Shown here: positions 1 to 12,032 of the stretch, one piece after another
Layout: the number at the start of each line of letters is the position of its first letter
Numbering within the stretch: the stretch's first letter is position 1
Source of the DNA: Cystobasidium ongulense
Taxonomy: Eukaryota > Basidiomycota > Cystobasidiomycetes > Cystobasidiales > Cystobasidiaceae
Length of the DNA stretch: 64,000 bases
NCBI GenBank assembly: GCA_022835595.1
Contig: BQUP01000011.1
Coordinates: 377,319 to 441,318 of the forward strand
Reading direction: 5' to 3'
Notes under the pieces: model-generated
The model's database searches: none
What the model was told of the DNA's origin: nothing
Seen by the model: only the letters and a program-made list of their open reading frames with translations
Made by a program: the position numbers and the translations under genes

Positions 1-257
1 GCAAACATGGTATTTCGCGACTTGGTGCATATGGCGGCGCTGGATACGGCAGCTTCGGATAGTAGTTCGATTGAGCGCACATACGGGTATATCACCTGTA
101 ATTCAGACATGCGGATTTGCTTGTTGGCAAGTGCGTTCCGCACCTCAGCAAACCAGGCTTTGAACTTATCCTCGATAGTTGCGAATGCTTGACCCTCTGG
201 AATGGCGCATACTTGTCGAAACAGATCTTGAATCTGTTGCAGGAGACTGCTTGCCAT
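1..257 (-). CDS. Homeodomain mating-type protein, probable HD1 (5' part only)
   Basis: An open frame starts at the ATG at 257 and runs without a stop to the window edge, giving 85 residues (MASSLLQQIQDLFRQV...). No homeodomain is visible because only the N-terminus is inside the window. The call rests on three things: divergent transcription from a clear homeodomain gene, a start-to-start spacing of about 200 bp, and a helical, Leu/Phe-rich N-terminus of the kind that serves as the dimerisation region in basidiomycete HD1 (bE-like) proteins. In such loci the HD1 and HD2 proteins from different alleles heterodimerise in the nucleus and start the filamentous or dikaryotic programme. That role is known for the family and inferred here. 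Assignment as HD1 follows from the partner looking like HD2. An unrelated helical protein is not excluded. Confidence 0.6.
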   Translation of the reverse strand, partial: MASSLLQQIQDLFRQVCAIPEGQAFATIEDKFKAWFAEVRNALANKQIRMSELQVIYPYVRSIELLSEAAVSSAAICTKSRNTMF

Positions 258-455
258 GGCTTTATGAAGCGGGATAAACGAGTTGACAATGATTGCAACG
301 AAGGGAACCCACCTACATTTCCCGGTATCTGCAAAAAGACCGATGAGGCGGAGGTCTGAGCGCAGACAAAAGCGTGAGCGCACAGATCCTACGAGTACGT
401 TGTGCCCAATAGACTTGGGTGGACAGCTGCTCCTCTGTTAGGAACCAACATCACC
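258..455. promoter_or_regulatory. Shared intergenic promoter of the divergent HD pair
   Basis: 198 bp separate the two divergent start codons (257 on minus, 456 on plus). The HD2 ATG sits in a favourable CACCATG context. A compact shared promoter is the standard layout of basidiomycete HD loci. No specific binding site was recognised. Confidence 0.5.
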
Positions 456-2083
456 ATGTCGAGCACACTCAGCGATGCAGACGATTGGAAATCAGTTGCT
501 AGTATTTCGGCGCAACTTGAGTCCTATTTGTCTCCTCTGTATGATCCAGATCCGCAGAATAAAGAACGTTCCAACGATGGTCTGCCAAACCTGGATCTAT
601 GCAGTTATATCTCTGATATCAAAAGCGATCTTCAAACCTTCGGCCTCAGTCAAGAGCAGCATCAGTTCTGCATTGGTGTATACGAACGAAATTTACGCGA
701 AACCAGTTCCAAATTTCAGGAGTCATTCGAGACGGATTGTTCGGCAATCATCGGGGACTCGCAGTTCAGAACTCTAGCCCAACGCACGCTGGTGAAGCTC
801 TATCAGGATCGCTTCATAGATCAAGTTTCGGACAGAAGAGATCAGGTCATAGATTGTGTTCGTCGAGCTGCCATTGCGAAGGTTGCGAGCTCTTTAGAGG
901 CCGAAGGTAGTGGTGAATGGACAGACGAGACACGAGCCTTGATGGAGCGAGTGTACCAGCAGCATCCCAAGCTCGAAGGACACGAGAAGAAGCTTCTAGC
1001 CGAGGTATCAGGACTCTCACTGCGTCAGATATCGATATGGGTGAGTTGCATTGTCCATCGCATTGACACGCTCGAGCCGTGTCAGGTCGTTCGGCTTTTG
1101 TTCTTCGAAGCATGGCAGTGGCTGATGAGGCGGTTGATGCGTGCACACAGTTTGCGAATCAGCGACAGAGGAAAGGATGGCCATTGCAGCAGGAGGAGAG
1201 TGTCATTGAAGAGGAAGGACCAGAGGAAGAGCCATCTACGCCAGTCCAGTCTTCTCGTCTCGCTTCCTCCACCTCTTCCAGCATCGAACGCTGCCCTTCT
1301 CCCCTCACGCCTGCTTCCATCAACTCCGCCTGTCCATCACTCAGCTCTTCCACATCTTCAAGAAGCAGTTCAGATTCATGGGAGAATGCTCCTCCTCATG
1401 CAGCTTTCCAATTCGGCGCTCAATTGCCAGCGAGTCAAGCTCCGACATTGGAATTCACCCAATCTCCCCCTCAATTCGACATCGATCAACTCATCAGGCA
1501 GCTCACTCCTCAGGTCACTACTCCAGAAGCTGTATACAATTCAGTCGACCTTCCTGTTCCTAATTTCAATCTCACTCCTTCTAACGAAGCTGCTAAAGGT
1601 CCATTCGCATTCCTGAACGAAGACTCCGACATGTCCACAAGTAACGGAACTACGCCACCATCTACTATGGACTCCTTCCAGTGGTTGCCTATTAACATGC
1701 AAGGTCTGCTTCCTCAAGCTGATGTTACACTCTCGAACAATCACTCAATCGAAGATATGACTCCTCAAGCTAATCAGCTCGCCTTCGCACCTCTTCAACT
1801 CGATACAAGCCAATATCTCCGACAATCACCATCTGCCAATGTCGACCTAAGCAGCGTGATAGACAGTTTCAACGCCAACGATTTCTGGAACAATTTCGCC
1901 AACGCCAATAATATCCCTTCTATGCCTTCTCTTGACTTTTCTTCGTCGCCCACTAAACGGCAGCGTGGAAATGATGGTGTTGCTATCGCTCAAGAAAATA
2001 CGGATTGGAGTGATGTATTCTTCAAGGACATAGATACGTGGGGGAAACCGCCTCAGCTAGCTCAGCCTCAATTGCAGTTCTAG
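456..2083 (+). CDS. Homeodomain transcription factor, probable mating-type HD2
   Basis: Two exons (456..1040, 1151..2083) give 505 residues. The start is the ATG at 456; an upstream in-frame GTG has no support. Residues 1-150 are the variable, helix-rich region that decides partner specificity in HD proteins. The homeodomain spans about residues 155-205. The GT-AG intron falls exactly between Trp48 and Phe49 of recognition helix 3, so splicing creates ISIW|FANQRQRK with the invariant W, F, N51 and R53. Spacing from the hydrophobic residue equivalent to F20 to W48 is 28, as in a canonical 60-residue homeodomain, which favours HD2 over the longer HD1/TALE type. The rest is a Ser/Pro/Asn/Gln-rich, probably activating tail with a KRQR nuclear-localisation motif near residue 463. 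It is divergent from a second gene at 257, as in an HD mating-type locus. The homeodomain is certain; the mating-type role is inferred. Confidence 0.85.
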
Positions 2084-3301
2084 ATTAATCTTCAGCTGTG
2101 CACCCCTTGTTTCTTGTCAACTCCTATACGCATCATCACGACTCTCATCAGCTCTTGGAACTATTCCTACCATCGTCACTTATAGACTACAATCAGCCTT
2201 CGGTCAGCTATCGACCTCTTCTTCTTTCCTCATGCTGGTTTTGTGGATCTTTTGGCTATTTCTACTGCGCAATAGCGTCTGCTTTATCGCATATAATATA
2301 CTCTATCATAGTCCGTACAGGTTTGTTCTTTGTATCAAGTTCGTCTCTATTTCGAGTGGTTTTGACGTAGTATTCTTGTAATGGACGTATTTGGTAAGTC
2401 TTCTCGATAGTTTTCAGCTAGTCTGTGTGTGTAAGAGCAAGAGCTGACATTATGGTTCTTCCAGATTTCGTTATGCCTACCATTGCATGATCAGGCTGAA
2501 AGTACCGCTCTTGACTGCTCCCGGGGCGCGGCTTGATATATCCGCTATCTTACGTCAGGGACATTTCCCGACTGACACCTGCTTCGAAACGGGAAGCCTG
2601 ATTCAAGGCAGAAGGAAGCCATGTAAAGCGAAAGGTACGTCCCAAGATCTTGAAACAATTGACTTTGATACGCTGTGCAGCTGATGGGTTGTGGAAAGCT
2701 GAATGATATCTGTTCAAGCACGCAGTTGATGCAGGAAATCTAGGTCCACTTGGATTTCCAATCGAGATTATGGCAAAAAGTGTTGGTGCGAGACAGGCAG
2801 AGGGGAGAGAAAGATGGATAAAACTCGTTTCGCGCAGAGGTCTTTGATATCATCACTTCAGAGGGAGGTTAGCGAATCAGAAGAGACTTTTCTCCACCCC
2901 CAGTTTTCCCAGGCTCTCTGGCCACATCGAAAAAAAAAATCCTTCAAATTCCCCCTCCTGTGCAGTTCGAGCCTTTCCGCTTTATCCTCCACTCATTCTT
3001 TCTCAAGAAGACTCGCCCACGAAAGAAAGACAAAAGCACGCCATAGCGAGTGAAGATCCCTTCTATCAAGGTAGCTATTCATAGCTACAACGTCTTCTCC
3101 TCCGTTTAGAGAGCTGTCCTTCCATCGCTATCTGATAGAGAAGATTGCCGGGAAGCCCATAGGAACAGTAAAGAAGGCCACAATCGAGAAAGTCACTTCG
3201 ACGGGAAAAGTTGGAAAGAGCACCAGCAGCAAGGCTTGACTGAACACTACTATAAATTAAAATCACCTGAACGTCCATCTCGACTTCTACGTTCCCTCAA
3301 G
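2084..3301. other. Intergenic region between HD2 and permease
   Basis: About 1.2 kb with no coding sequence I can support. It should hold the HD2 3' UTR and the permease promoter. It contains a short A-run near 2931 and a pyrimidine-rich stretch near 2940-3000. The short open frames inside have no recognisable family and no splice continuity. Confidence 0.5.
3251..3260 (+). promoter_or_regulatory. TATA-like box of the permease gene
   Basis: TATAAATTAA lies 41-51 bp upstream of the permease ATG at 3302. The match is good and the position plausible for a short 5' UTR, but no transcription start can be seen. Confidence 0.35.
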
Positions 3302-5475
3302 ATGTTCTTCTCAAAGAAGGCAGACGTGGATGAGCGGGTAGTAGCTACATCGTCATCGTCAGTAGACGACGATGCAGACCTAGCAGCTATGGGCTACAAG
3401 TCAGAATTCAAGAGAGAATTCACAAATTTGGGTACAATCTCATTCGCTTTCTCCATCATGTGAGTAGTACAGTGTATCACCTACCTGCCGTCTCATCGAC
3501 GGAAGGATGAATGTCTCTCATGACACAGTGGTCGTGAAAACCCTTCATGCACGTGACATTGATCCTGATATCCTTGAATTCTCTCCTTTTCCTCGCCTCG
3601 CTTCGATGATCTCGTAACGTGGAAATACTACAGGGGTCTATGCTCGAGTATATCGACTACCTTCGACACTCCCATGCTCCTGGGTGGTCCAGCTAGTGTA
3701 GTATGGTGTTGGGCTATGGGTTTCTGCGGATGCTTCTTCATCGGTACTTCAATTGCCGAGCTGGTCTCGGCTTATCCTACCTCTGGTGGTCTATACTCTG
3801 CCTCGTGCTACTTGGTACCACACAGATACAGAGGACCTGTAGGCTATGTCGGTGAGTGGAACTAGTCTTAGCTTTTCGATAGTCCGCCACATACTGATGC
3901 ACTATGAAATTTTGCAGTCGGTTGGATGAACCTGCTAGGTTAGTGCACCTAATATGAGCATTGGAGATTGTCCATACTAATAGTCCACAAACTCAGGCCA
4001 AGTCGCTGGTGTTGCCAGTACCGAGTTCGGTCTCAGTCGTATGATCTGGGCTGCAGTAAATGTCAGATACGACGGAGCCGTAAGCTTACAACCCAACTGT
4101 CATCGCCTTCCTCCCACTGAATGTTATCTACTCTATACAGTACGAAGTTACCGATGGCAAATTAGTCGGACTATTCGTAGGCCTACTCGTCATTCACGGC
4201 CTTCTCAACTCCATCCCAACCAAGTATCTCGCCGGTATCACCCAATCTTTCGTATTCATCAACCTCGGTGCCACCTTCGCTATTATCATTGCGCTTCTCG
4301 TATGCACCGATTCCAATGACAGAAATACCGCCTCGTACACCTTCGGTGAAATCTACAACCAGACTGGTTGGAGCAACAATGGCTTCTCGTTCTTGCTTGG
4401 TATCCTCTCGGTACAATGGGTCATGACAGACTGTAGGTCTTGTTCAACAAAATGTGCATGGTCAGCGCTGATCCAATCTTCCTGAATAGACGACGCTGCT
4501 GCTCATATCTCCGAGGAAGTCAGAAGAGCCTCTATCGCTGCTCCAGTCGCCATCTTCGTAGCTGTCATCGGAACAGGCACCATTGGATGGGTTTTCAACA
4601 TCATCCTCGTATTGTGCTCGGTACCCATCGAAGATCTTCCCGGTGCCAGTGGTATGAGCGTACCTACAATCATCGCCACACGAGTCGGCAAGGGAGGCTT
4701 CTACGCTCTATGGGTCTTCGTCTGCTTTACTGCTTTCGCTGTCGTCCAGACTGCCCTTCAAGCCAATGCACGAACCTTCTTTGCTTTCAGCAGAGACGGT
4801 GGTCTGCCCGATAGAGGATTGTTTGCTAAACTGGCCCCCAACAAGATTCCTTTATATGGTGTATGGATCGTCGTCTTCATCTCTGTTATTATGGGACTAC
4901 TTCAATTCGCATCTGCCGTAGCTGTCAATGGTTAGTTCAAGCTTGTTTCTTTTTCCCTCTCGAATGATCTGGCTAAACATCGTTCCTGTATCCTACAGCC
5001 ATCTTCTCCCTATGCGCTTGTGCTCTAGACGTATCGTACATGATTCCTGTTGCTTGCAAGCTCTTCCTCCGAGATCATCCCGAGGTGAACTACAAGCCTG
5101 GTCCATTCAATCTTGGTCGAAAGCTAGGTGCATTCTGCAACGTTATAGCCATCTCATGGACGTGCTTTGCAGTCACTATCTTGGTGAGTCCGGCTTGTAT
5201 TCGACCAAATCAGAAATCTAGGACTAAGCCGCCCTTTCGCCCTATTTTAGATTATGCCAACCATCCGACCAGTGACGGCCGAAAACATGAACTACGCCAG
5301 CATTATCACTGTCGGTGTTATGTCACTCGCAGGACTCTGGTACCTCATTAGCGCACGGAAATATTATGACGGCCCGAGAAAGACATTGCCGGAGAAGGGA
5401 GCACATTCGCAAAGCGACGAAGAATCACTTGGTCTCGATGAAGTAAAGGATAACAAGCCCTCTCCATCGCCGTGA
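3302..5475 (+). CDS. Amino-acid/GABA-type permease (APC superfamily)
   Basis: Eight exons (3302..3459, 3634..3851, 3918..3938, 3997..4079, 4141..4432, 4490..4930, 4999..5183, 5251..5475) give 540 residues, the usual length of fungal amino-acid/choline transporters of the UGA4/BAT1 kind. Visible family marks are the first-helix region FAFSIMGLCSSISTTF, the LGGPASVVWCW segment, the EFGLSR loop, and the cytoplasmic motif HISEEVRRASIAAP followed by further hydrophobic helices. About twelve membrane spans are expected. It should import GABA, choline or amino acids across the plasma or vacuolar membrane with protons; the substrate cannot be read from sequence. Exon 3 is only 21 nt. The C-terminal tail is charged (KGAHSQSDEESLGLDEVKD) and could carry regulatory or trafficking signals. 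No close functional neighbour is seen. Confidence 0.9.
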
Positions 5476-6475
5476 AGTGAACGCCAAAGGTGCTCGAAAA
5501 TCTGGCAAGATGAACACGCATTTCGACGCATATAGCCAACCTGTAATCTATGTAGTAGGTCATGTAGCCGGAGACATAGTCAAGGTCACGGACGGGGCCG
5601 CCTGAAACAATGTATCATCAAGTGCTCTTGATTTCTCTTATGTCACTTATTTGTGTATAATCAATAGATGCAGCATCTCGACCACTGGCCCTGCTTCCTC
5701 ATTATGACATTGTGTCGCTTAAGGCGACGGTCCAAACGTGTTTCTTGCACCGATAGCAGCGAAGGATTTTCAGGAACAAATACCACAGCAACTTTAACGT
5801 CTTTCTGATAGAAGGTATATATATCAGACTGCTGTCATTCGCCTACATGCAGACTGCTTGAGCGTATCCTGCCATGTCCCAATTGCCTTCTTGCAAGCAG
5901 CTCACGCCACTTGCCAAAAGCGGAACCCGCCATCCGACCTTGCCACCAATCTAGACCGTTTGTGCTAAAGCCAATTCCCGAAGGAAACGGATGGGTACTG
6001 ACGTGCCTGACATTAATGCACAACAAGCTTTCAAATGCATTAGCTGACATAAAATCATCGGCACCCTGCACTGATGCAAGCCACGAGACTCAGGCCTGTC
6101 GCCCCATAAACACCAACTTGATGAAGTCTCCCCGTTTCCTGCTTTCTGAGACCACCAACCAACTCAGAAGTCTTCAACCGTGCGAGTTGAACACTTCTCT
6201 CTCTGTCTCATCCCGCTCATATGCTTCAAGGTGCAAGTGCCAGTGTTCATAGGCTACGTATCGCCACCACTTGAAGTAGACATTGGACGGGACTATCAGA
6301 TTTCATGTGAGCCATGCCTCTTCAGCTGAGATCTAGCAATGAGCATGGCTAAGCAACTCATATTATAACAGTACTACGCTATCACACTCATCCAATACAA
6401 GCTCCGCTTTCCTTCAGCGTTCATCGCTAGCCGCAACCACCGAGGGTATCCCATAAGATTGATTAGCCTGGCAAG
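5476..6475. other. Intergenic region, no gene seen
   Basis: 1.0 kb between the permease stop and the start of the 7TM gene. It carries a TA-rich tract near 5810-5825. No open frame with family resemblance or plausible splice structure, and no tRNA fold, was found. Confidence 0.45.
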
Positions 6476-8028
6476 ATGTCAGAGCTAGATGTTACAACGC
6501 GAGGATACATCACCTACGAAAGTGTGCTGTTCGGTATAGTCGTCTGGGTACGCTTGCGTGCGATAGAGGAAGCTCCTCTTGCCACGCTGACACGCGCCTA
6601 CTTTTTCCGATGCAGGATTGGCTAGTTTGTCTTGGACAAGAGTACAAACATGTCTGGAAAGGTGAGAAACATGGTTCAGCTTTGTGTATTTGCTCCTGAC
6701 GCGTTATACCCATGAAGCCAAACATTCCCTCGTCAAGCACCTCTACCTCATGTCACGCTACATCAGTCTAGTTCTCACCAGTATTGTCTTCGCATTGAAT
6801 TATCTCAATGAGTCCTTAGCAACTTGCAATATGCTGGTGCGCTTCAATTGTGTCGCAATGATGACAATACAATCAATATGTGAGACAGGAAGACTTCTCG
6901 TGCAGTGGGGCTTGTACTGATTAGTAGCCATTGCCATCCCGGAACAGCTCTGGCAGTTCTCACACAACGCGCATACTATGTCAGCCTACGGAACAAATCT
7001 GTAGCCGGCTTTCTCTCTGTCTTCATACTAGCGTTAGTGGCATGCGGCGTTGCGCATGCAGCGCTTGCCATGGAAGCCTCCCCGTCTGCGATGGTCGGAG
7101 ATCATGGCAGTTGCAGAGCGTGAGTGTCCTCTGCCATTCCTCAACAAGATGATATATACTGATTAAAAATATGCAACACAGTCAGGGACTGCATCAATGG
7201 AAAGCTCTTAGTGCCGGTACGCTTGGTTGCGCTTTACATTTAGTATCATTTGACTGATATACTGCCCCAATTTCAGCCTTCTTCGTACGTACTGACTAGC
7301 AACTCTGAGCGAACATCTGAGCTCAAGTCAAAACTTTACACATCTCTAGGCTATCCCTGTACTCGGTCATGCGGTCGCAACAGTCATAATACTAGTACAA
7401 GCACGGCGCTTCTTACCGCATAGTACAACGCTGCGCAAATTGCTCGTTGTCGATGGCCTGCTATATCTTCTGGCTGTAGACGCCATAGGATTGGTCCAGG
7501 TGTAAGCTGCAAAACTTTGCAAAATCATTATGAATTCCGCTGAGACCTACTTGAAATTGTAGGGTATTTTTCCTAGCAGTTGCCAACCCTCAGCTTGCAA
7601 TGATGAATAGTCCAGCCCTATTGTCTCTCACGTCGGTGTTCTGCTGTCGCTTGTGAGCTCAATTCGCTTTATATGCGACTGTCCGAGAACGATCTAAGCT
7701 CCGGACCACTAGCATCCTGCACATGCGCAGCAAGGCAGACGAGGTCTCTCAAGCAGGCACTGGCTCCTGGACAGATAGGGCAGACTGGACCAACAACTTC
7801 GGCGCTCCAATCGAAAACAAGAGGAAATTGTCCGCCAATTCGTTGTTGGGTTTGGCACCGACAGCCGCCCCTAAACACAAATTGTCAAGATTCCAAGATA
7901 GCGGTTTAGCGTTTGTGACAGTGCCGGAGCTTTTCAGAGATGATTTCCAGGACGCCTCTCGACCTCCGACAGTCGCACTCGAGGGGATCACGGTCATGCA
8001 TGATATTCATCAGAAAGTAGAGACCTGA
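6476..8028 (+). CDS. Orphan seven-transmembrane protein (DUF6533 type)
   Basis: Nine exons (6476..6547, 6616..6661, 6718..6879, 6948..7119, 7182..7216, 7277..7284, 7350..7501, 7563..7652, 7713..8028) give 350 residues. The N-terminal part, ITYESVLFGIVVWDWLV then EYKHVWKAKHSLVKHLYLMSRY, follows the DUF6533 pattern (D-W-L in helix 1, W before the K-rich loop, RY after it) that opens a large set of basidiomycete 7TM proteins of unknown role. Further helices include GFLSVFILALVACGVAHAAL and KLLVVDGLLYLLAVDAIGLV. The last intron (60 nt, 7653-7712) removes an in-frame TGA and restores SVFCCRFILHMRS, which fits the family. The 102-residue tail is hydrophilic. Exon 6 is only 8 nt. These proteins look receptor-like, but no ligand or G-protein coupling is known. 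Exon borders are hand-inferred. Confidence 0.75.
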
Positions 8029-8321
8029 ACGAAGATCAGCCAACGGGACCTTGAAGTATTGGACCGAGGAGAGATGATGATACAGTCGCACAGTCCGTAT
8101 ATATAAGCCAGATGTACCATATTCTTATGTCAATGTAGCCGAGCTTGCCACAGCGCAGGCCTTATCAGATATCATGCGAACCTTGCGGTCGAGGTCTGCA
8201 CGTAGGAAAATGCGATATGCTCCCAATATGTAACGCTTCATTCGCGAGCGCTTCGTATGTGTACAATTTGCCGGCCTACAGCCAGCACAGGTGCTACACA
8301 GCTAAGGTGTTCCAACTCAGA

Positions 8322-11300
8322 CTACTGGACTACGGGCGAGACAGTCTCGACATCGCTCTGTTCAACACTCGGTCCGGGTGAAGGCGTTGGAGGCTGGACA
8401 ACGAGCTCAGGGGATGTGGCGGTGTCTGATCCGTCCAATATCAAATCGCCGTTGAGCTCTGCCGGATTGAAGGAGCCTTCAACTCTGCTGCTTCCTACCG
8501 CGTTCGATGGCTCTGAGGGAGTGGAGGCTACGAGGCTGCCGTTCCCCAAGCTCTCTGTGAGTGTATGTCTAGCAGGCAGCGGAGGAGGGATTGCTACATG
8601 TGAGAAAACATGGTTTACTCCATCTTGGCTGGCATCGACCGCTGTCACTGGATCTCCGTCTACGTCTGACAGTGACGGCGGCGGGACACGCTTGGGCGAC
8701 TGATTTTCGGAGCCTGGATCTTGGGTATTCGGCTTGCGTGATGGCAGAGGTGGAGGACTTGAGAGCGATCCAGGAACATCCGCTGAGCTAGCATGAAAGC
8801 GCCGTGAATCATCGATTCCTGGGATTGACATTCTGGGGGCTGGCGTGTAGCTTTTGGGCTTCGGAGGTGGTAGTCGCTCAAAGTCAGCTCCTACTGCTGG
8901 ATGGACTGGTATTCCCGACGGCGGAGGGACACGTCGCACTGTTGGTGATCGCTGCGACAGCGCCTCGCTGCTAGCGGCAGACAAAGTCGATGATGATGGT
9001 CCACTCAGAGAGACGGTAGTCGTGGGCGCTGAAGGCTGAAAGAGGCCTGTAGGCGAAGTCGACATTAAGGATGATGATCGGGACCGTGGTTCGGGTGTGA
9101 GCTTCCCGTCACGCTTAGTGATGCTTCGAGGTTTTGAGTTCGTGCCTATAGCCACATCCTGGTCCTTGGAGGAGAGGCGACTGTTAACGCTCGCGAGTTG
9201 CTGCGCAGACAGGACACCATCGTCCTCTGCAGGTGTGCGCTCCAATGAGGTTGTATGCTCTTCGGCTTCGTTTTTGGCATGAGCTTGGCGATAGGCCTGC
9301 CACTTACTTCCCCATTTCGACACAGCTTCTCGAGCTTGACTAACACCTGCTTGGATAGCTTGCTTGTCTGTAGCTTTCGTCTTCCAGTTTTGCAGAATTG
9401 CAATATTGGATGACGTTCCGGAATTGTTGGTGTGGATAGAAGCCGAGTCTGGTCCAGAGGTCACAGCGGCATCGTCGGAGAATGGGTTTTGATCCGGATG
9501 AATGGAAGCAGCAGAACGCGACGAGGCAATTGATTTGTCTGACTTGCGGCGAACCAAATCAGAGAAATTGCCACTTGACGTTTCCTGTTGAGCAGCACTG
9601 CTTGGCACGACATTGATCAGGTCGCTGCCGGATGCATGGGTAGTACCTGTTGACGAGCCAGATGAAGTCTTGTAGAGACTTGGTTCTGGCGATGCTGTCA
9701 AAGGCGGTTCGGATTTAGGTCGAGGTAAGGGTAATACTGATGCCATATGAGATTCTGATGTCGTTTCCAGCTCAGCCCTATTGATCGCCGACTTCGTTTT
9801 ACCAGCTTTCAAACGTTGTTTAAGTTTGATCAGAGCTTCATCGGCCTCAAAGCCAGAGCTTGTCTTGGCGGGAGGTACTGCTAATGCAGGAGTAAGACTG
9901 TCGAGGGTGTCTTGTTCTCGGGAAAGCAAGGGTCTGCCGATTTCCTCCTTGTGGGTGGTAGGAAGCGGCACCGCCGAGTCGCTTTGCGTGTCAGTTACAC
10001 TTGCTTTCGCTAAGTTGGACGTGCTACTGAACCACGATTTCTTGCGTGAGTGATCGTGATTCTTGTCTTTGTGGTGCTTGGATTCGTGCGAGGCTTGGTC
10101 TAGGCTGATTGAGGTGCTCTTAGATATTAAATTGAAGGCTGCAGGCTTTTCAATACCACCAACTGCGCCCACGGGAACTGATCTAGTGCTAGTAATAGAC
10201 TCTGATGTCGATGACTTCCGAGGACGTCCATGCCTTTGTCGGACACTGTCTCCCGTTGAATCATGCGGATCGCCTAGCTTGAGGTTAGGTACTCCAGGTG
10301 GGATCTGACTTTCTTCCGTTTCGAGCGCAGGCTCCATTCCATCCCCAGCTTCACCCTGCAGATCTGACGCACGTCTTGCGCACTCTCCATATATGCCGCC
10401 TCTTTGCCCATACGCCCTAGTATCAAAGAAGGCTATATCATCCATGTGAGGTAACACTATCGACTCAGCCACCTGCATCGAAGCAACATGTCAGCACATC
10501 TATACCAACAATGAGACATTGAAACGATTCGCACCAGTTCTCGTAGACGAGATTCGATAGGCTTCGTCACTAGTGACCATTTGATCTGGCGGGTGGACAC
10601 CACTGGCTCTATCCGTAAGCCAAGCTTGGGCGGAGACGTGAAACCAAACCAGACACGATTCGAGGGAGGCCGTTTGATCTTGAAGAGAACGTTGCCTTCA
10701 AGATCTTTCAAGATGATTGCTAACACTAGCTTGACACTATACGGTTTGAAGCGTTGACCAAGATCTGTCAAGTTACAAAGTCGTTAGGCGAAATTGTACG
10801 TGCCCTATGATGTTCATACATTCTGGATGAGATAACTCACTCAAGGTGGCCGTTGTCGATATCGCGATCCTGAATTCTCCGGCATACTTGACATGAACTT
10901 CCATGCTGGCATCCCCCTCTGCCGTGAGCTCCTTTAGCATAGGCTTGCTGAAGAAGGGTGTGGTGTTTCCAACATCGACTTCTTTGACCTCTATGTCTCC
11001 CAGAAAGTCAGGCTTCTTGACTTTGGCGAGCTTGCGCATGATTTTTCGAACAATGTAGTCCTCGACAGCCGAAGTTCCTGGATGTAATTTGCATCAGTTT
11101 TCCTCAACCCATTTCCATTTGCCAATGCAAAACAGCTTACGGTATACCGAGAAGAAAAGCCTTCCTATCATTGCATTCAGCCACCGTGTAGGTATCGGGT
11201 CAGGCTGGTCATCGATAGCATCGACCAAATTGCCCATGTCATTCGAGTCGAACAGGGCTGCATCGTTGGCGATTTCGCTAACAAGCGGAAGTTTCGAGGC

Positions 11301-12032
11301 CGACACAAGAGAATGATACCAGTCTTCTTTGTCGTGATTGATAGATGGGAAGATAAACCACGGCTGACGGCTGAGACTTGCCGATGATTCAAGGGGCACA
11401 GCAGGCGCGTTGCCTGAGCCGTTCGCGTTGGTGTTGATTGGAGGCGGTCGCAAGATTAGGGAAGGTACTTCTTCGGTAGCATCCTCTCCAGCCTTGAGAA
11501 TAGGCTTGAGGCATATTGCATTCTTCTTCATGAATAGCTCTCCTTCTATCAAGTCTTCCGGATACATGGCTACTTCATGCAGCGGGAGTTTGATCGCCGC
11601 ATAGCAATCGTTTTCCTGCTCATCCTCGTACAAGAACAGCACCGTGTCCTTCAAGACGGCGTAGTACTTGTCTCGTGGTCGACTCTTGCGTGGGTCTTTG
11701 GACCTGCTGTCCACGAAAGAACGATAGCTTGACGCCATCATGGTCATATACCCCGCATCATTGCCGGTGTCTGCGACCGGCTCAAAGGTTCGCCTGACTG
11801 TGACCCAGCCAGAGCGATATACTCTGGTGCTTGTCTTGTGTCGCTTCTGCGTCTCTGCGCTTGCTGGATCGAGCTCGTCCTTCGGTTTGCGTACATTGTT
11901 GTCTGCCCAGGTGCTTTCGACGACAACGGGCGACGTGTACCACACCAGCGCTACGAGGGCAACGACCAGCAGAGGGACGAAAGTAAGGCCGCCAAAGATG
12001 TAGATAATGAGGAGCGCCTTGAAGGACGCCAT
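8322..12032 (-). CDS. NVJ2: PH- and SMP-domain lipid-transfer protein (NVJ2/TEX2-type)
   Basis: Four exons (12032..11141, 11077..10841, 10764..10535, 10472..8322) give 1,169 residues. The start MASFKALLIIYIFGGLTFVP matches the N-terminal ER anchor of yeast Nvj2; an in-frame ATG at 12095 would add 21 residues that the family lacks. The order is membrane anchor (about 5-32), a split PH-like region with RDKYYAVLKDTVLFLYEDE (about 95-235), then the SMP domain from TRWLNAMIGRLFFSVYR (about 282) to about 450, containing DFLGDIEVKEVDVGNTTPF and VKLVLAIILKDLEG. Family members sit at ER contact sites (nucleus-vacuole junction, ER-Golgi) and move ceramide or other lipids. Residues from about 455 onward form a very long Ser/Pro/Thr-rich disordered tail with many PPPLP-like stretches, far longer than in yeast Nvj2 and perhaps a binding platform for SH3/WW proteins. 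Confidence 0.88.

Noticed and set aside
7654-7656. In-frame TGA in the 7TM gene, seemingly a nonsense mutation
   Set aside because: A 60-nt GT-AG intron (7653-7712) removes it and restores the family pattern CRFILHMRS.
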